Origin: Haloechinothrix aidingensis
GTDB taxonomy: Bacteria > Actinomycetota > Actinomycetes > Mycobacteriales > Pseudonocardiaceae
Length of the DNA: 64,000 bases
Assembly: GCF_013450155.1 (NCBI RefSeq)
Contig: NZ_JACCKD010000001.1
Span: 620,001 to 684,000, forward strand
Reading direction: 5' to 3'
A model generated the notes under the pieces. That model made no database searches, had not been told where the DNA came from, and saw nothing but the letters and a program-made list of their open reading frames with translations. Below are positions 43,522 through 52,677 of the stretch, one piece after another (position 1 is the first letter of the stretch; every line of letters begins with the position of its first letter). Position numbers and translations under genes: made by a program.

Positions 43522-44358
43522 TTACCTCGACTCGCTCAGCTCGTGGACAGCACCGACGTCCGGGGGGTCCATGCTTCGGAGCTCGTGTTGCAGGGTCTCG
43601 AGCTCGGCCCCACCGGCCATGTAGTGCGTGAGCTCGTCGAGTCCGAGCTCGGAGCGAGGCGCGGAGAGATCCACCGTGCCCTGCTTCAGGATGGTGAAGT
43701 GGTCACCGACCATGTACGCGTGATGCGGGTTGTGGCTGATGAGGATGACCCCGAGGCCCGCCTCGCGTGCCGAGGAGATGTACTTCAGCACGACGCCCGC
43801 CTGCTTCACGCCGAGGGCCGCTGTGGGCTCGTCGAGGATGAGCACGCGAGCCCCGAAGTGGATCGCGCGCGCGATCGCCAGCACCTGACGCTGACCTCCC
43901 GAGAGGGTGTTCACGGGCTGGTTGATGTCCGGGACCTCGATGCCCATCGCCTTGAGTTCGGCATCGGCAGTGTCCCGCATCTCCTCGGCCCTGATCTGCC
44001 GGAACGGCCAGACACCTCTGGTCAGCTCGGAACCGAGGAAGAAGTTCCGCCAGACCGGCATCAGCGGCACCAGGGCCAGGTCCTGGTACACGGTGGCGAT
44101 CCCGCGATCGAGGGCGTCGCGGGGCGAGGTGAACTTCACGGGTTCGCCGTCGACCCGGTAGCTTCCCGCGGTGTGCTGGTGCAGCCCTGAGACGATCTTG
44201 ATCAGTGTGGACTTGCCCGCACCGTTGTCGCCGAGGATGCAGCTCACCTCGGCCGGCCGCACCGCGAAGCTGACGTCGCTCAGCGCGATGATGTTGCCGA
44301 AGTTCTTGCCGACGCCCGCGAGCTCGACGAGGGGGCTGGAGGGAGAGTTGTCGGACAT
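43522..44358 (-). CDS. ABC transporter ATPase, inositol/ribose type
   Basis: 278 residues from ATG 44358, with AGGAGGT upstream. Walker A GDNGAGKST (43-51), signature LSGGQRQVLAIARAI, Walker B VLILDEPTAALGVKQ. One ATPase domain, where most sugar ABC importers of this class have a double-domain protein; single-domain ATPases of this type occur in actinobacterial inositol and xylitol importers. The gene is 5 bases from the permease gene. Confidence 0.9.
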   Translation of the reverse strand: MSDNSPSSPLVELAGVGKNFGNIIALSDVSFAVRPAEVSCILGDNGAGKSTLIKIVSGLHQHTAGSYRVDGEPVKFTSPRDALDRGIATVYQDLALVPLMPVWRNFFLGSELTRGVWPFRQIRAEEMRDTADAELKAMGIEVPDINQPVNTLSGGQRQVLAIARAIHFGARVLILDEPTAALGVKQAGVVLKYISSAREAGLGVILISHNPHHAYMVGDHFTILKQGTVDLSAPRSELGLDELTHYMAGGAELETLQHELRSMDPPDVGAVHELSESR

Positions 44359-44363
44359 GGCGG

Positions 44364-45452
44364 TTACCTCCTGGCGGTGCGCAGCCGCACCCACAGATTG
44401 AGCAGGGTGGCCAGCAGCAGCGTTGCGCCGATGAAGAACATGAACAGGTCGGCGTTCCAGCCGGCGTAGACGATGCCCATCTTGGCCATGCCGAAGATGA
44501 ACGCGCCGATGGCGGCTCCAACGGCAGTGCCCCAGCCGCCCATCAGGGCGCAGCCGCCGATGACGCATGCGGCGATGTAGAGCAGCTCCATGCCGACACC
44601 CTCGCCGGACTGCACCGTGTTGAAGCGGAAGAGCTGGTGCATTCCGACGAACCAGGCCATGAACCCGACCGTCATGAACAGGCCGATCTTGGTGTAGTTG
44701 ACCGGGACGCCGACCGCGCGAGCGGCGTCGGCGTTGCCGCCCGCTGCGTAGATCCAGTTACCCACCCTGGACCGCAGCAGCACCCAGGTGGCCAGGGCCA
44801 CGAACACGATCCACCACAGCACGGTGATGCGCACCGAGACCGGGCCGAGGGTGAACGAGGTCGCGAACACCGACTGTGCCGAGGAGAACCCGTCCATGTT
44901 CGAGATCGACTGGGTGGAGACACTTCCGGTCACGGCTCTGGTGACGGCCAGGTTGAGACCCTGGAGCATCATGAACATCGACAGGGTGATCAGGAAGCTG
45001 GGTAGCTTGGTCTTGATCACCAGCAGTCCGTTGATGTAGCCGATCGTCAGGGAGACGGCGAGGGCGAAGGCCACCCCGACCCAGACGTTGGTGGAGAATT
45101 GGAAGGCGAACATCCCGGCAGCCAGCGCGGAGGTGATCACGCCGACACCGGCGGAGAGGTCGAACTCGCCACCGATCATCAGCAGCGAGACGCCGACGGC
45201 CATGATGCCGATCGTGGAGCTGGCATACAGCACGGTGGTGATGGCGTCCGCGCTGCGGAACGTGTCGGAGATGACGAAGAACAGCACGAACACCGCCACC
45301 GCACCCATCAGCGAGCCCACCTCGGGCCGGGACAGGAACCGTCTACCCAGCGAGCGTTGCGTGATCCGGGCCGGGGCGGCGGCAGCCGGCTCGGTAGCCG
45401 GAGCCGCCCCCTGCGGGCCGGAAGGTTCGGGGGGACTAGCGGTACGCGTCAT
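44364..45452 (-). CDS. ABC transporter permease, inositol/ribose type
   Basis: 362 residues, about ten hydrophobic segments with the BPD_transp_2 motifs: SLMGAVAVFVLFFVISDTF, IGIMAVGVSLLMIGGEFDLSAGVGVITSALAAGM, INGLLVIKTKLPSFLITLSMFMMLQG, and AACVIGGCALMGGWGTAVGAAIGAFIFG. The N-terminus is proline/alanine-rich. With the binding protein and ATPase it makes a complete CUT2-type importer, expected to carry myo-inositol because of its place inside the iol operon. Confidence 0.9.
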   Translation of the reverse strand: MTRTASPPEPSGPQGAAPATEPAAAAPARITQRSLGRRFLSRPEVGSLMGAVAVFVLFFVISDTFRSADAITTVLYASSTIGIMAVGVSLLMIGGEFDLSAGVGVITSALAAGMFAFQFSTNVWVGVAFALAVSLTIGYINGLLVIKTKLPSFLITLSMFMMLQGLNLAVTRAVTGSVSTQSISNMDGFSSAQSVFATSFTLGPVSVRITVLWWIVFVALATWVLLRSRVGNWIYAAGGNADAARAVGVPVNYTKIGLFMTVGFMAWFVGMHQLFRFNTVQSGEGVGMELLYIAACVIGGCALMGGWGTAVGAAIGAFIFGMAKMGIVYAGWNADLFMFFIGATLLLATLLNLWVRLRTARR

Positions 45453-45458
45453 GGACGA

Positions 45459-46442
45459 TCACCGGGTCCCTTCCGCGGCGAACTCGGCGATCTCGTCGAT
45501 GTTCTCCGAGTCGACGAACGCGGGACCGGTCAGCACCGGCTCCTCCCCGCCGCCGCTGTAGTTGCCGTTGTGCGCGTACAGCCAGAACGAGTCGATCGCC
45601 AGGTAGCCCTGCAGGTAGGGCTGCTGGTCCACGGCGAACTCGATGTCGCCTTCCTTGATCGCCTCGGCAGCTTCGGTGTTGAGGTCGAAGGTCGCCACGG
45701 TGGCATCGCTCCCGGCGCCGTCGACCGAGTCCAGCGCGGTCATGGCGTACGGCGCACCCAGCGTCACCACGTAGTCGATCTCGGAGTCCTCCTGCAGTTT
45801 GGCCTGGATACCGGACTGCACCGAGGGCATGTCGGCCCCGTCCACGTACAGCTTCTCGGTGTCACCGTCGAAGGCATCGGCCAGCGAGCCGCACCGCGTC
45901 TCCAGGGCCACGTGACCCTGCTCCTGGATCACGCACAGCGCCTTGTCGGCGTCGGTCTCCTCGCTGAGACGCTCACCGAAGGCCGTGCCAGCGAGGGCCT
46001 CGTCGGTGCCGAAGTACTGCAGCACGCCGAGCTCTTCCCAGTCCTCGATACCGGAGTTGAGACCGACGACCGGGATGCCGGCCTCGTTGGCGCGTTGCAC
46101 GGCACCCTCGAGACCCTCCGGGGTCGCCAGGGTCAGGGCGATCCCGTCGACACCCTGGTCGATCGCGTTGTCCACGAGGTTGGCCTGCTCGCGGACCTCC
46201 GGGTCGCCGTGGTATTGCAGATTGATGTTGCTCTTGGCTGCCGCGTCCTCGGCTCCGGCGCGGACGATGTCCCAGAACGTGTCGCCGGGCACGGCGTGGG
46301 TGATCAGGGCGACGTCCAGCTCGGGCTTCTCCACGGCCTCGTCCTGCGCCTGCTGCCCGCCTTCGGAGCTGCACGCGGTCGCGAAGGCGAGCGCCCCGGC
46401 GAGGGTCGCGGCGAATCCTGCTCTACGGATCGTGTGTGACAT
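45459..46442 (-). CDS. Substrate-binding lipoprotein of the inositol ABC transporter
   Basis: 327 residues from ATG 46442, with AGAGGTG upstream. Signal with basic start, hydrophobic stretch and lipobox cysteine at 24 (FATAC). The mature protein is a type I periplasmic-binding fold of the ribose/inositol class: LDVALITHAVPGDTFWDIVRAGAEDAAAKSNINLQYHG, DGIALTLATPEGLEGAVQRANEAGIPVVGLNSG and FAVDQQPYLQGYLAIDSFWLY. It starts the transporter block, downstream of iolE. Confidence 0.9.
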   Translation of the reverse strand: MSHTIRRAGFAATLAGALAFATACSSEGGQQAQDEAVEKPELDVALITHAVPGDTFWDIVRAGAEDAAAKSNINLQYHGDPEVREQANLVDNAIDQGVDGIALTLATPEGLEGAVQRANEAGIPVVGLNSGIEDWEELGVLQYFGTDEALAGTAFGERLSEETDADKALCVIQEQGHVALETRCGSLADAFDGDTEKLYVDGADMPSVQSGIQAKLQEDSEIDYVVTLGAPYAMTALDSVDGAGSDATVATFDLNTEAAEAIKEGDIEFAVDQQPYLQGYLAIDSFWLYAHNGNYSGGGEEPVLTGPAFVDSENIDEIAEFAAEGTR

Positions 46443-46495
46443 GGTCGGCACCTCTCTGTGCGGTGGTACGGCCGGCGGCACCGGCCGCTGGGCGG

Positions 46496-47470
46496 TCAGG
46501 TGTGGTCTGTGGTTCGGGGGGTCGGTCGCGGCCGCGCGGTTCCGGACAGGCCGCAGGAGTTCAGGTACTGCCGGGTGCGGATGGCGATCGGCAGCGGGAC
46601 ATCGGGTGCGCAGGGGTACAGGTCCTGCTCGACGATGACGAAGCGGTCCAAGGCCTGTGTGGACAGTTCATCGATGATCCCGGCGGGGTTCGGTACGCCG
46701 GCGGGTGGCTCGACACAGACACCACGCTTGACGGCCTCGCCGAAGGACAGGCCCTCGTCCCAGACCTGCCGGAGCACGTCGCCGTCCATCTGTTTGATGT
46801 GCACGTACTCGACGCGCTCGGCATACCGGCGGATCAGGTCGATGTTGTCGCCGCCGCCGTAGGCCACGTGCCCGGTGTCCAGGCAGAGGTTCGCGTAACG
46901 GGAGTCGCTCTCGTTGAGGTAGCGCTCGATCTCCTCCTGGGTCTGGATGTGGCTGTCCGCGTGCGGGTGCAGGCACAGCCGCACGCCGTACTCCTCGAGC
47001 AGGATCTTGCCGAGCTCGCTCGCGGCGGCGCCGTACTGCGCCCACTGCTCGGCGGTCAGCGTGGGCTCCTCCGTGTATCCGCCGGTCTTCTCGTCGCGGT
47101 ACATCGTGGGGATGTACACCAGGTGCTGCGCGCCGAGTGCCGCGGTCAGCTCGGCGACCGTGCGGGTGGTGGCGAGCATCTCGTCCCACTGCTCGGGCCG
47201 GTGCAGCGCACCGAAGGTCGTTCCGCCGGACACCTTCAGTCCGCGCCGGCCCACCTCCTCGGCAAGTCGGTCCGGGTCGGTCGGCAGGTAGCCGTACGGC
47301 CCGATCTCCAGCCAGGTGTAACCGGCCTCGGCCAGCTCGTCGAGGAACCGGGTGTACGGGACCTGATGCTCGTCGGAGGGGAACCACACACCCCAGGAGT
47401 CGGGGGCGGAGCCCAGGCACAGGTTGTTGATCACCGCGCGCGCGGTGGGGGGCAGGGATGCGGTACTCAA
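46496..47470 (-). CDS. iolE: Inosose dehydratase IolE
   Basis: 324 residues of the isomerase-like TIM-barrel family. IolE blocks: LCLGSAPDSWGVWFPSDEHQVPYTRFLDELAEAGYTWLEIGPYGYLPTDP, HLVYIPTMYRD, LCLHPHADSHIQTQEEIERYL and CLDTGHVAYGGGDNIDLIRRY, with the metal-binding E/D/H set. The reaction is dehydration of 2-keto-myo-inositol to 3D-trihydroxycyclohexane-1,2-dione (step 2). The C-terminal 15 residues (R/P/T-rich) are longer than usual. It follows iolA with an 18-base gap. Confidence 0.85.
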   Translation of the reverse strand: MSTASLPPTARAVINNLCLGSAPDSWGVWFPSDEHQVPYTRFLDELAEAGYTWLEIGPYGYLPTDPDRLAEEVGRRGLKVSGGTTFGALHRPEQWDEMLATTRTVAELTAALGAQHLVYIPTMYRDEKTGGYTEEPTLTAEQWAQYGAAASELGKILLEEYGVRLCLHPHADSHIQTQEEIERYLNESDSRYANLCLDTGHVAYGGGDNIDLIRRYAERVEYVHIKQMDGDVLRQVWDEGLSFGEAVKRGVCVEPPAGVPNPAGIIDELSTQALDRFVIVEQDLYPCAPDVPLPIAIRTRQYLNSCGLSGTARPRPTPRTTDHT

Positions 47471-47488
47471 CGGGTGCTCCTCGGTGGT

Positions 47489-48985
47489 TCAGCTGGTGGT
47501 GGGGAAGTGGAAGGCCGCACCGGATGTGCGCGAGGTATGCGGCCAGCGGCTGGTGATGACCTTGTTGCGGGTGTAGAAGCGCACGCCTTCGGGGCCGTGG
47601 ATCGGGGAGTCGCCGATGAGGGAGTCCTTCCACCCGCCGAAGGAGTAGTACGACATCGGCACGGGGATCGGCACGTTGACGCCGATCATGCCGACGCTCA
47701 CCTCCCGGCCGAACCGCCGCGCCGCGTGGCCGTCGCCGGTGAAGATGGCCGTGCCGTTGCCGTACGGGTTGTTGTTGATCAGTTCGATCGCCTCGTCGAC
47801 CGTTCCGGCGCGCGCGACGGACAGCACGGGTCCGAAGATCTCCTGCTGGTAGGCGTCCATCTCGGGAGTAACCCTGTCCAGAAGGGACGGTCCGACGAAG
47901 AATCCCTCCTCGTGGCCGGGCACGGTCAGCTCGCGGCCGTCGACGACGACGTCGGCGCCTTGCTCCGCGCCGGAGCGCACGGCGTCGATCACGCGCCCGC
48001 GGGCCTCCGCGGTCACGACCGGTCCCATGTCGGTACCCGGGGCGTCGCCGGGGCCGACGGTGATCTCGTTCGCCTTGCGGGCGAGCACGTCGACCAGGGC
48101 GTCGCCCGCGTCGCCGACGGCCACCCCGACGGATACGGCCATGCAACGCTGCCCGGCCGATCCGTAGGCGGCCGCGGTCAGGTGGTCGGCAGCGAACTCG
48201 AGGTCGGCGTCCGGCAGCACGACCGCGTGGTTCTTCGCGCCGCCGAGCGCCTGTACGCGCTTGCCGGTCGCCGTGGCGCGTTCGTGGACGTAGCGGGCGA
48301 TGGGGGTGGAGCCGACGAACGAGACGGCCGCGACGTCTGGGTGGTCCAGGACGGCGTCTACGGCGGTCTTGTCGCCGTGCACGACGTTGAACACCCCGTC
48401 GGGGAGCCCGGCCTCGGCGTAGAGCTCGGCGACGAAGTTCGACGCCGACGGGTCACGCTCGCTCGGCTTGAGTACGAAGGTGTTGCCGGTCGCGATCGCC
48501 ACCGGGTGCATCCACAGCGGCACCATGATGGGGAAGTTGAACGGGGTGATGCCCGCGCAGACCCCGAGGGGCTGCCGGAGGCTGTGCACGTCCACGCCGC
48601 TGGAGACCTGGTCGGAGAAGCTGCCCTTGAGTGCCTCGGCGATGCCGCAGGCGTACTCGACGACCTCGCGGCCGCGCACGATCTCGCCCCTCGCGTCGTC
48701 GATCACCTTGCCGTGCTCGGCGGAGATCAGCCTGGCGAGCTCGTCCTCGTGGCGGACGAGCAGCTCGCGGAAGGTGAACATGACCCGCTGCCGCTGTGTC
48801 AGTGACGAGTCGCCCCACGACTCGAAAGCCTTGCCTGCCGCGGCCACCGCGGTGTCGACATCGGCGGGATCGGCGAGTACGACCTCGGCCTGCTGCCTGC
48901 CGGTAGCGGGGTTGAACACGGGCCCGGTCCGGGTCGCCACTCCCGGGGTGCCCGCCCCGTTGATCCAGTGCTGAATGCTCGTCAC
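47489..48985 (-). CDS. iolA: Methylmalonate-semialdehyde dehydrogenase (CoA-acylating)
   Basis: 498 residues of the aldehyde dehydrogenase superfamily, MMSDH type: INGAGTPGVATRTGPVFNPATGRQQAEVVLAD, the oxyanion/NAD region ITPFNFPIMVPLWMHPVAIATGNTFVLKPSERDP, AAVSFVGSTPIARYVHE and the catalytic cysteine in AYGSAGQRCMAVSVGVAV. IolA converts malonate semialdehyde and CoA to acetyl-CoA and CO2, the last step of inositol breakdown. It lies between iolD and iolE. Confidence 0.9.
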   Translation of the reverse strand: MTSIQHWINGAGTPGVATRTGPVFNPATGRQQAEVVLADPADVDTAVAAAGKAFESWGDSSLTQRQRVMFTFRELLVRHEDELARLISAEHGKVIDDARGEIVRGREVVEYACGIAEALKGSFSDQVSSGVDVHSLRQPLGVCAGITPFNFPIMVPLWMHPVAIATGNTFVLKPSERDPSASNFVAELYAEAGLPDGVFNVVHGDKTAVDAVLDHPDVAAVSFVGSTPIARYVHERATATGKRVQALGGAKNHAVVLPDADLEFAADHLTAAAYGSAGQRCMAVSVGVAVGDAGDALVDVLARKANEITVGPGDAPGTDMGPVVTAEARGRVIDAVRSGAEQGADVVVDGRELTVPGHEEGFFVGPSLLDRVTPEMDAYQQEIFGPVLSVARAGTVDEAIELINNNPYGNGTAIFTGDGHAARRFGREVSVGMIGVNVPIPVPMSYYSFGGWKDSLIGDSPIHGPEGVRFYTRNKVITSRWPHTSRTSGAAFHFPTTS

Positions 48986-48997
48986 GGTGATGCTCTC

Positions 48998-50887
48998 CTA
49001 GAGGTAGTGGCGTTGGTTCTGCTTGTGTGCGGCATAGGTCTCGTAGGCCTTGGCCGTACTGTCCATCCGGGACACCTCTGCTACCGGCACGTCCCACCAC
49101 CCGGATCCTGGCGGGCCGGGGCCGAACAGGTCGGTGTCGATGTGCACGACGGTCGTCGTGGAGTTCGCCCTGGCCTCGGCAAGGGCGTCGCGCAGCTCCG
49201 CGACGGAGCCCGCCCGCAGGACGGTGGCGCCGAGGCTTGCGGCATTGGCGGCCAGGTCCACCGGCAGCGCCTCCCCGTCGAGCAGGCCGGACTCGCCGGA
49301 GCGGTACCGGTAGGCGGTGCCGAACCGCTGGGACCCCAGCTCCTCGGACAGCGAGCCGATGGAGGCGAACCCGTGGTTCTGCACGAGCACGATGACGACC
49401 TTGATGCCCTCGGAGATCATGGTGACCAGCTCCGAGCTCAGCATCAGGTACGAGCCGTCGCCGACGAGTACGAACACCTCGCGGTCGGCGGCGGCCATCT
49501 TCGTGCCCAGCCCGGCGGCGACCTCGTATCCCATGCAGGAGTAGGCGTACTCGACGTTGTAGGCCTTGGGGTCGCGGGCGCGCCACAGCATCTGCAGGTC
49601 GCCTGGCATGGATCCGGCGGCGTTGATGACCACGTCGCGCTCGCCCGCTGCCTCGCTGACCGCCCCGATGACCTCGGTCTGCGCGGGTAGCGGGCCGTGG
49701 CCGCGCGAGTAGCACTCGTCGGTCACCCGGCGCCACTCGGCGGCGAGCCGCCCGGCATGGTCGCGGTAGGACGTCTCGACCCGCCACCCGTCGAGCTCGG
49801 CGAGCAGTGCCCGCAGGCCCTCCCGCGCGTCGGCTGTCACGGCCACGGCCGAGTGCTTGACCGCGTCCAACCGGGCGACGTTGAGGTTCACGAAGGTCAC
49901 GTCGGGGTTGCCGAACACCGTGTGGCTGGCGGTGGTGAAGTCGGAGTAGCGGGTGCCGATCCCGAGCACGACATCGGCCTCGGCAGCCAGCGCGTTCGCG
50001 GCAGCGGTGCCGGTGGAACCGATCCCGCCGACCGCGCACGGGTGATCGGCCGGTAGCGCGCCCTTACCGGCGTGCGTGTCGGCCACCGGCACACCGGTCG
50101 CGTTCGCCAGCTCGGCCAGCTGCTCCCCGGCTCCGGAGTAGACCACCCCGCCACCAGCGACGACCAGCGGCCTGCGCGCGGTGCGCAGGACCTCGGCGGC
50201 GCGGGCGATCGCTGCCGGCTCCGGTGCCGGGCGGGGAACGTGCCACACCCGGCGGGCGAAGAACCCGGCCGGCCAGTCGAATGCCTCGGCCTGCACGTCC
50301 TGCGGCAGGCACAACGTGACCGCGCCCGTCTCGGCCGGGTCGGTCAGCACCCGCATCGCCGCCAGCGCGGCCGGGATGAGCTGTTCGGGTCGGGTGATGC
50401 GGTCGAAGTACTTCGATACCGGCCGGAACGCGTCGTTGACGGTGACGTCCCCGCCCCGGGTGTCCTCCAGCTGCTGCAGCACCGGGTCCGGGTAGCGGGT
50501 GGCGAACATGTCGCTCGGCAACAGCAGCACCGGCAGCCGGTTGGTGGTGGCCAGCGCGGCGCCGGTGATCATGTTGGTGGAGCCGGGACCGGTGGATGCG
50601 GTGCAGGCGAACGTGGCCAGCCGGTCACGCATCTTGGCGAACGCGGCGGAGGTGTGCACCATCGCCTGCTCGTTACGGGCCAGGTAATAAGGAAGTCCGC
50701 CGCTGTGCTCGTCGCTGGTGTGCGCGGCCTGCAGCAGAGCCTGACCGACCCCGGCGACGTTGCCGTGCCCGAAGATTCCCCACATGCCGGGGATCAGCCG
50801 CTGCTCGGCGCCGTCGCGCTCGCTGAACTGGGCGGCCAGGAAGCGCACGACGGCCTGGCCGGTCGTCAGCCGGACGGTCTCGCTCAT
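48998..50887 (-). CDS. iolD: 3D-(3,5/4)-trihydroxycyclohexane-1,2-dione hydrolase
   Basis: 629 residues, thiamine-diphosphate enzyme. The N-terminal PYR domain has RLIPGMWGIFGHGNVAGVGQAL and GPGSTNMITGAALATTNRLPVLLL; the ThDP motif in the C-terminal PP domain begins VFVLVGDGSYLMLSSELVTMISEGIKVVIVLVQNHGF (GDG-S...N about 28 residues apart). IolD opens the ring of the dione to 5-deoxy-glucuronate (step 3). Overall length is normal for IolD. It is next to iolB with a gap of 6 bases. Confidence 0.92.
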   Translation of the reverse strand: MSETVRLTTGQAVVRFLAAQFSERDGAEQRLIPGMWGIFGHGNVAGVGQALLQAAHTSDEHSGGLPYYLARNEQAMVHTSAAFAKMRDRLATFACTASTGPGSTNMITGAALATTNRLPVLLLPSDMFATRYPDPVLQQLEDTRGGDVTVNDAFRPVSKYFDRITRPEQLIPAALAAMRVLTDPAETGAVTLCLPQDVQAEAFDWPAGFFARRVWHVPRPAPEPAAIARAAEVLRTARRPLVVAGGGVVYSGAGEQLAELANATGVPVADTHAGKGALPADHPCAVGGIGSTGTAAANALAAEADVVLGIGTRYSDFTTASHTVFGNPDVTFVNLNVARLDAVKHSAVAVTADAREGLRALLAELDGWRVETSYRDHAGRLAAEWRRVTDECYSRGHGPLPAQTEVIGAVSEAAGERDVVINAAGSMPGDLQMLWRARDPKAYNVEYAYSCMGYEVAAGLGTKMAAADREVFVLVGDGSYLMLSSELVTMISEGIKVVIVLVQNHGFASIGSLSEELGSQRFGTAYRYRSGESGLLDGEALPVDLAANAASLGATVLRAGSVAELRDALAEARANSTTTVVHIDTDLFGPGPPGSGWWDVPVAEVSRMDSTAKAYETYAAHKQNQRHYL

Positions 50888-50893
50888 CTGCGC

Positions 50894-51775
50894 TCACGCC
50901 TTCCCGTCGCGGTCGGTGCCGAACGGCAGCCGGGGGTCGATCTCCTGCTGTTGCCACTCCTCGCGGATCCACCCGTGCGCCGGGTCGTCGCAGATGCGCC
51001 AGGCACGCTCCTCGCCGGGGCCCGCCATGACGTTGAGGTAGTACAGGTCGTACCCGGGGACGGCCATCGACGGGCCGTGCCAGCCGTGCGGGATCAGCAC
51101 CACATCGCCGGAGGCGACCTCGGCGCACACGTCGATCGGACCCGCGTCGGAGCCGTACACCCGCTGGTAGGCCATGCCCGGTCCACGCGGGCCGGACCCG
51201 ACCTCGAAGTAGTAGATCTCTTCCAGCCGGCTCTCGCCTTCCCGTTGCTCGTCGTGCTTGTGCGGCGGGTAGGACGACCAGTTGCCTGACGGGGTGAGCA
51301 CCTCGCAGACCAGGATGCGATCGGCGTCGAAGGTGTGCGGCAGGCAGTAGTTGTTGACCTGCCTGCTGCAGTTTCCCGCCCCGCGCAGCTCGGGCCGGGT
51401 GTTCGCGGCGGACTGGTAGCGCGGGGCGAGGGCGTGCTCGCAGCGGGAGGAGGGCAGCGCGAACCGGCCGCCGGTCTCGCTGGTGATCACGGCTGCCGCA
51501 TCGCGCGGGAGGTAGGCGAAGTCGGTCGGGCCGGAGAACACGTCCGCCCGGCCGTCCAGCGCGAACGACTGCCCGGCGCACTCCACCGAGCAGCTCCCGG
51601 ACAGCGGCAGCACGAGCATCTCGTCGGCTCCGGTCGTGACCCGGTGGCTGCCACCGGGAGCCAGGGTGAGGACCCGGAGGCCGGAGTATCCCCAGCCCGC
51701 GGACTCCGGGGTGACGGCCACCGGGTACGGCCCCTCCTCGGTCGATCCAGCGCGCAGGTGGTACTTCGAGTTCAC
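50894..51775 (-). CDS. iolB: 5-deoxy-glucuronate isomerase
   Basis: 293 residues with the bicupin IolB fold: YHLRAGSTEEGPYPVAVTPESAGWGYSGLRVLTLAPGGSHRV at the start, then the metal motif NWSSYPPHKHDEQREGESRLEEIYYFEVG (two His and Glu) and DVVLIPHGWHGPSMAVPGYDLYYLNVMAGPGEERAW with the last His. It isomerises 5-deoxy-D-glucuronate to 2-deoxy-5-keto-D-gluconate (step 4). It overlaps the next-upstream gene by four bases (51772-51775). Confidence 0.92.
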   Translation of the reverse strand: MNSKYHLRAGSTEEGPYPVAVTPESAGWGYSGLRVLTLAPGGSHRVTTGADEMLVLPLSGSCSVECAGQSFALDGRADVFSGPTDFAYLPRDAAAVITSETGGRFALPSSRCEHALAPRYQSAANTRPELRGAGNCSRQVNNYCLPHTFDADRILVCEVLTPSGNWSSYPPHKHDEQREGESRLEEIYYFEVGSGPRGPGMAYQRVYGSDAGPIDVCAEVASGDVVLIPHGWHGPSMAVPGYDLYYLNVMAGPGEERAWRICDDPAHGWIREEWQQQEIDPRLPFGTDRDGKA

Positions 51776-52677
51776 AGCAAGCTCACCGCCTCGTCTACGG
51801 CTCCGGCAACGTCGTCGTCGTGCGGGTACAGCAGGGAGCGCCCCACGATCAGTCCGTACACAGTGGGCACGGCGAGTGCCCGGGACCAGCTGGCGAAGGC
51901 GGAGTCGCGGTCGGTGACCTCCCCGCCGAGCAGCAGCGCAGGCAGGGTGGACGAGGCCATGACGCGCTCCACGTCGTCCACTGCGGGCAGTTTCAGCCAG
52001 GTATGCGCCGAGGTGCGTCCGAGGCCTGCGGCGATGGTGATCGAGCGGATGACCGCTTCGGGGGAGAGGTCGTTGCGCAGCGCCCCGTCCGTCCAGTACG
52101 ACACGAACGGCTCGATCATCGCCATGAGATCGCGGTCGGCCAGCTCGTCGACCGCCCGCGCGGTGCCTTCCAGCACCGACGGGGTGCTGGGGTCGTCCAG
52201 CGCGATGCGGGTGAGCACCTTCCCGCCGTCGAAGCCCGCCGCCGACAGCGACTCGGCGTCGTAGCCGGTGAACCGGTCGTCGATCTCGAAGGTGGACCCG
52301 GCGAGCCCGGAGCGGTTCATCGACCCGATCACGACCTTGCCGTCGAGCGCGCCGAGCAGTAGCAGGTCATCGATGATGTCGGCGGTGCCGAGGATGCCGG
52401 TCACGCCAGGGCGGTCCAGTGCGACGCGCAGCCTGCCGAGCAGCTCGGCCCGGTCGGCCATGGCCTGCGGGTCGGAGCCCACCGCGTTGGCGCCGCGCGC
52501 CGGATGGTCGGCCGCGATGATCATCGCTCGGTCGCCGGAGCCGACCGGGGACTTCGCGGCCGCGCGCCGGGCCGCGGCCTCGGCGATCGCGGCGGGTTCG
52601 TGCACCCGGGTACGCACGATCCGGCTGATCTGCGCGTCCGGCAGCCGGTAGGAGCCTGCGCTGTGGTGTTCAGGCAC
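51772..52677 (-). CDS. Cgl0158-family TIM-barrel protein, probable IolJ-type aldolase
   Basis: 301 residues from GTG 52677. A deoxyribose-phosphate-aldolase-like TIM barrel: RAMIIAADHPARGANAV, GILGTADIIDDLLLLGALDGKVVIGSMNRSGLAG, DLMAMIEPFVSYW, IAAGLGRTSAHTWLKLPAVDDVERVMASSTLPALLLGGEV (Schiff-base-type lysine in WLKLP). Homologous to the Cgl0158 protein next to iolC in Corynebacterium. No other IolJ (fructose-bisphosphate-aldolase type) gene is in the window, so this probably cleaves 2-deoxy-5-keto-gluconate-6-phosphate to DHAP and malonate semialdehyde; that is inference. Overlaps iolC by 8 bases. Confidence 0.8.
   Translation of the reverse strand: MPEHHSAGSYRLPDAQISRIVRTRVHEPAAIAEAAARRAAAKSPVGSGDRAMIIAADHPARGANAVGSDPQAMADRAELLGRLRVALDRPGVTGILGTADIIDDLLLLGALDGKVVIGSMNRSGLAGSTFEIDDRFTGYDAESLSAAGFDGGKVLTRIALDDPSTPSVLEGTARAVDELADRDLMAMIEPFVSYWTDGALRNDLSPEAVIRSITIAAGLGRTSAHTWLKLPAVDDVERVMASSTLPALLLGGEVTDRDSAFASWSRALAVPTVYGLIVGRSLLYPHDDDVAGAVDEAVSLL

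Noticed and set aside
46436-48805. 789-codon open frame on the plus strand, opposite iolE and iolA
   Set aside because: It is the mirror of two well-conserved genes; the translation is V/G/R/H-rich with no family motif, as expected for antisense frames in high-GC DNA.
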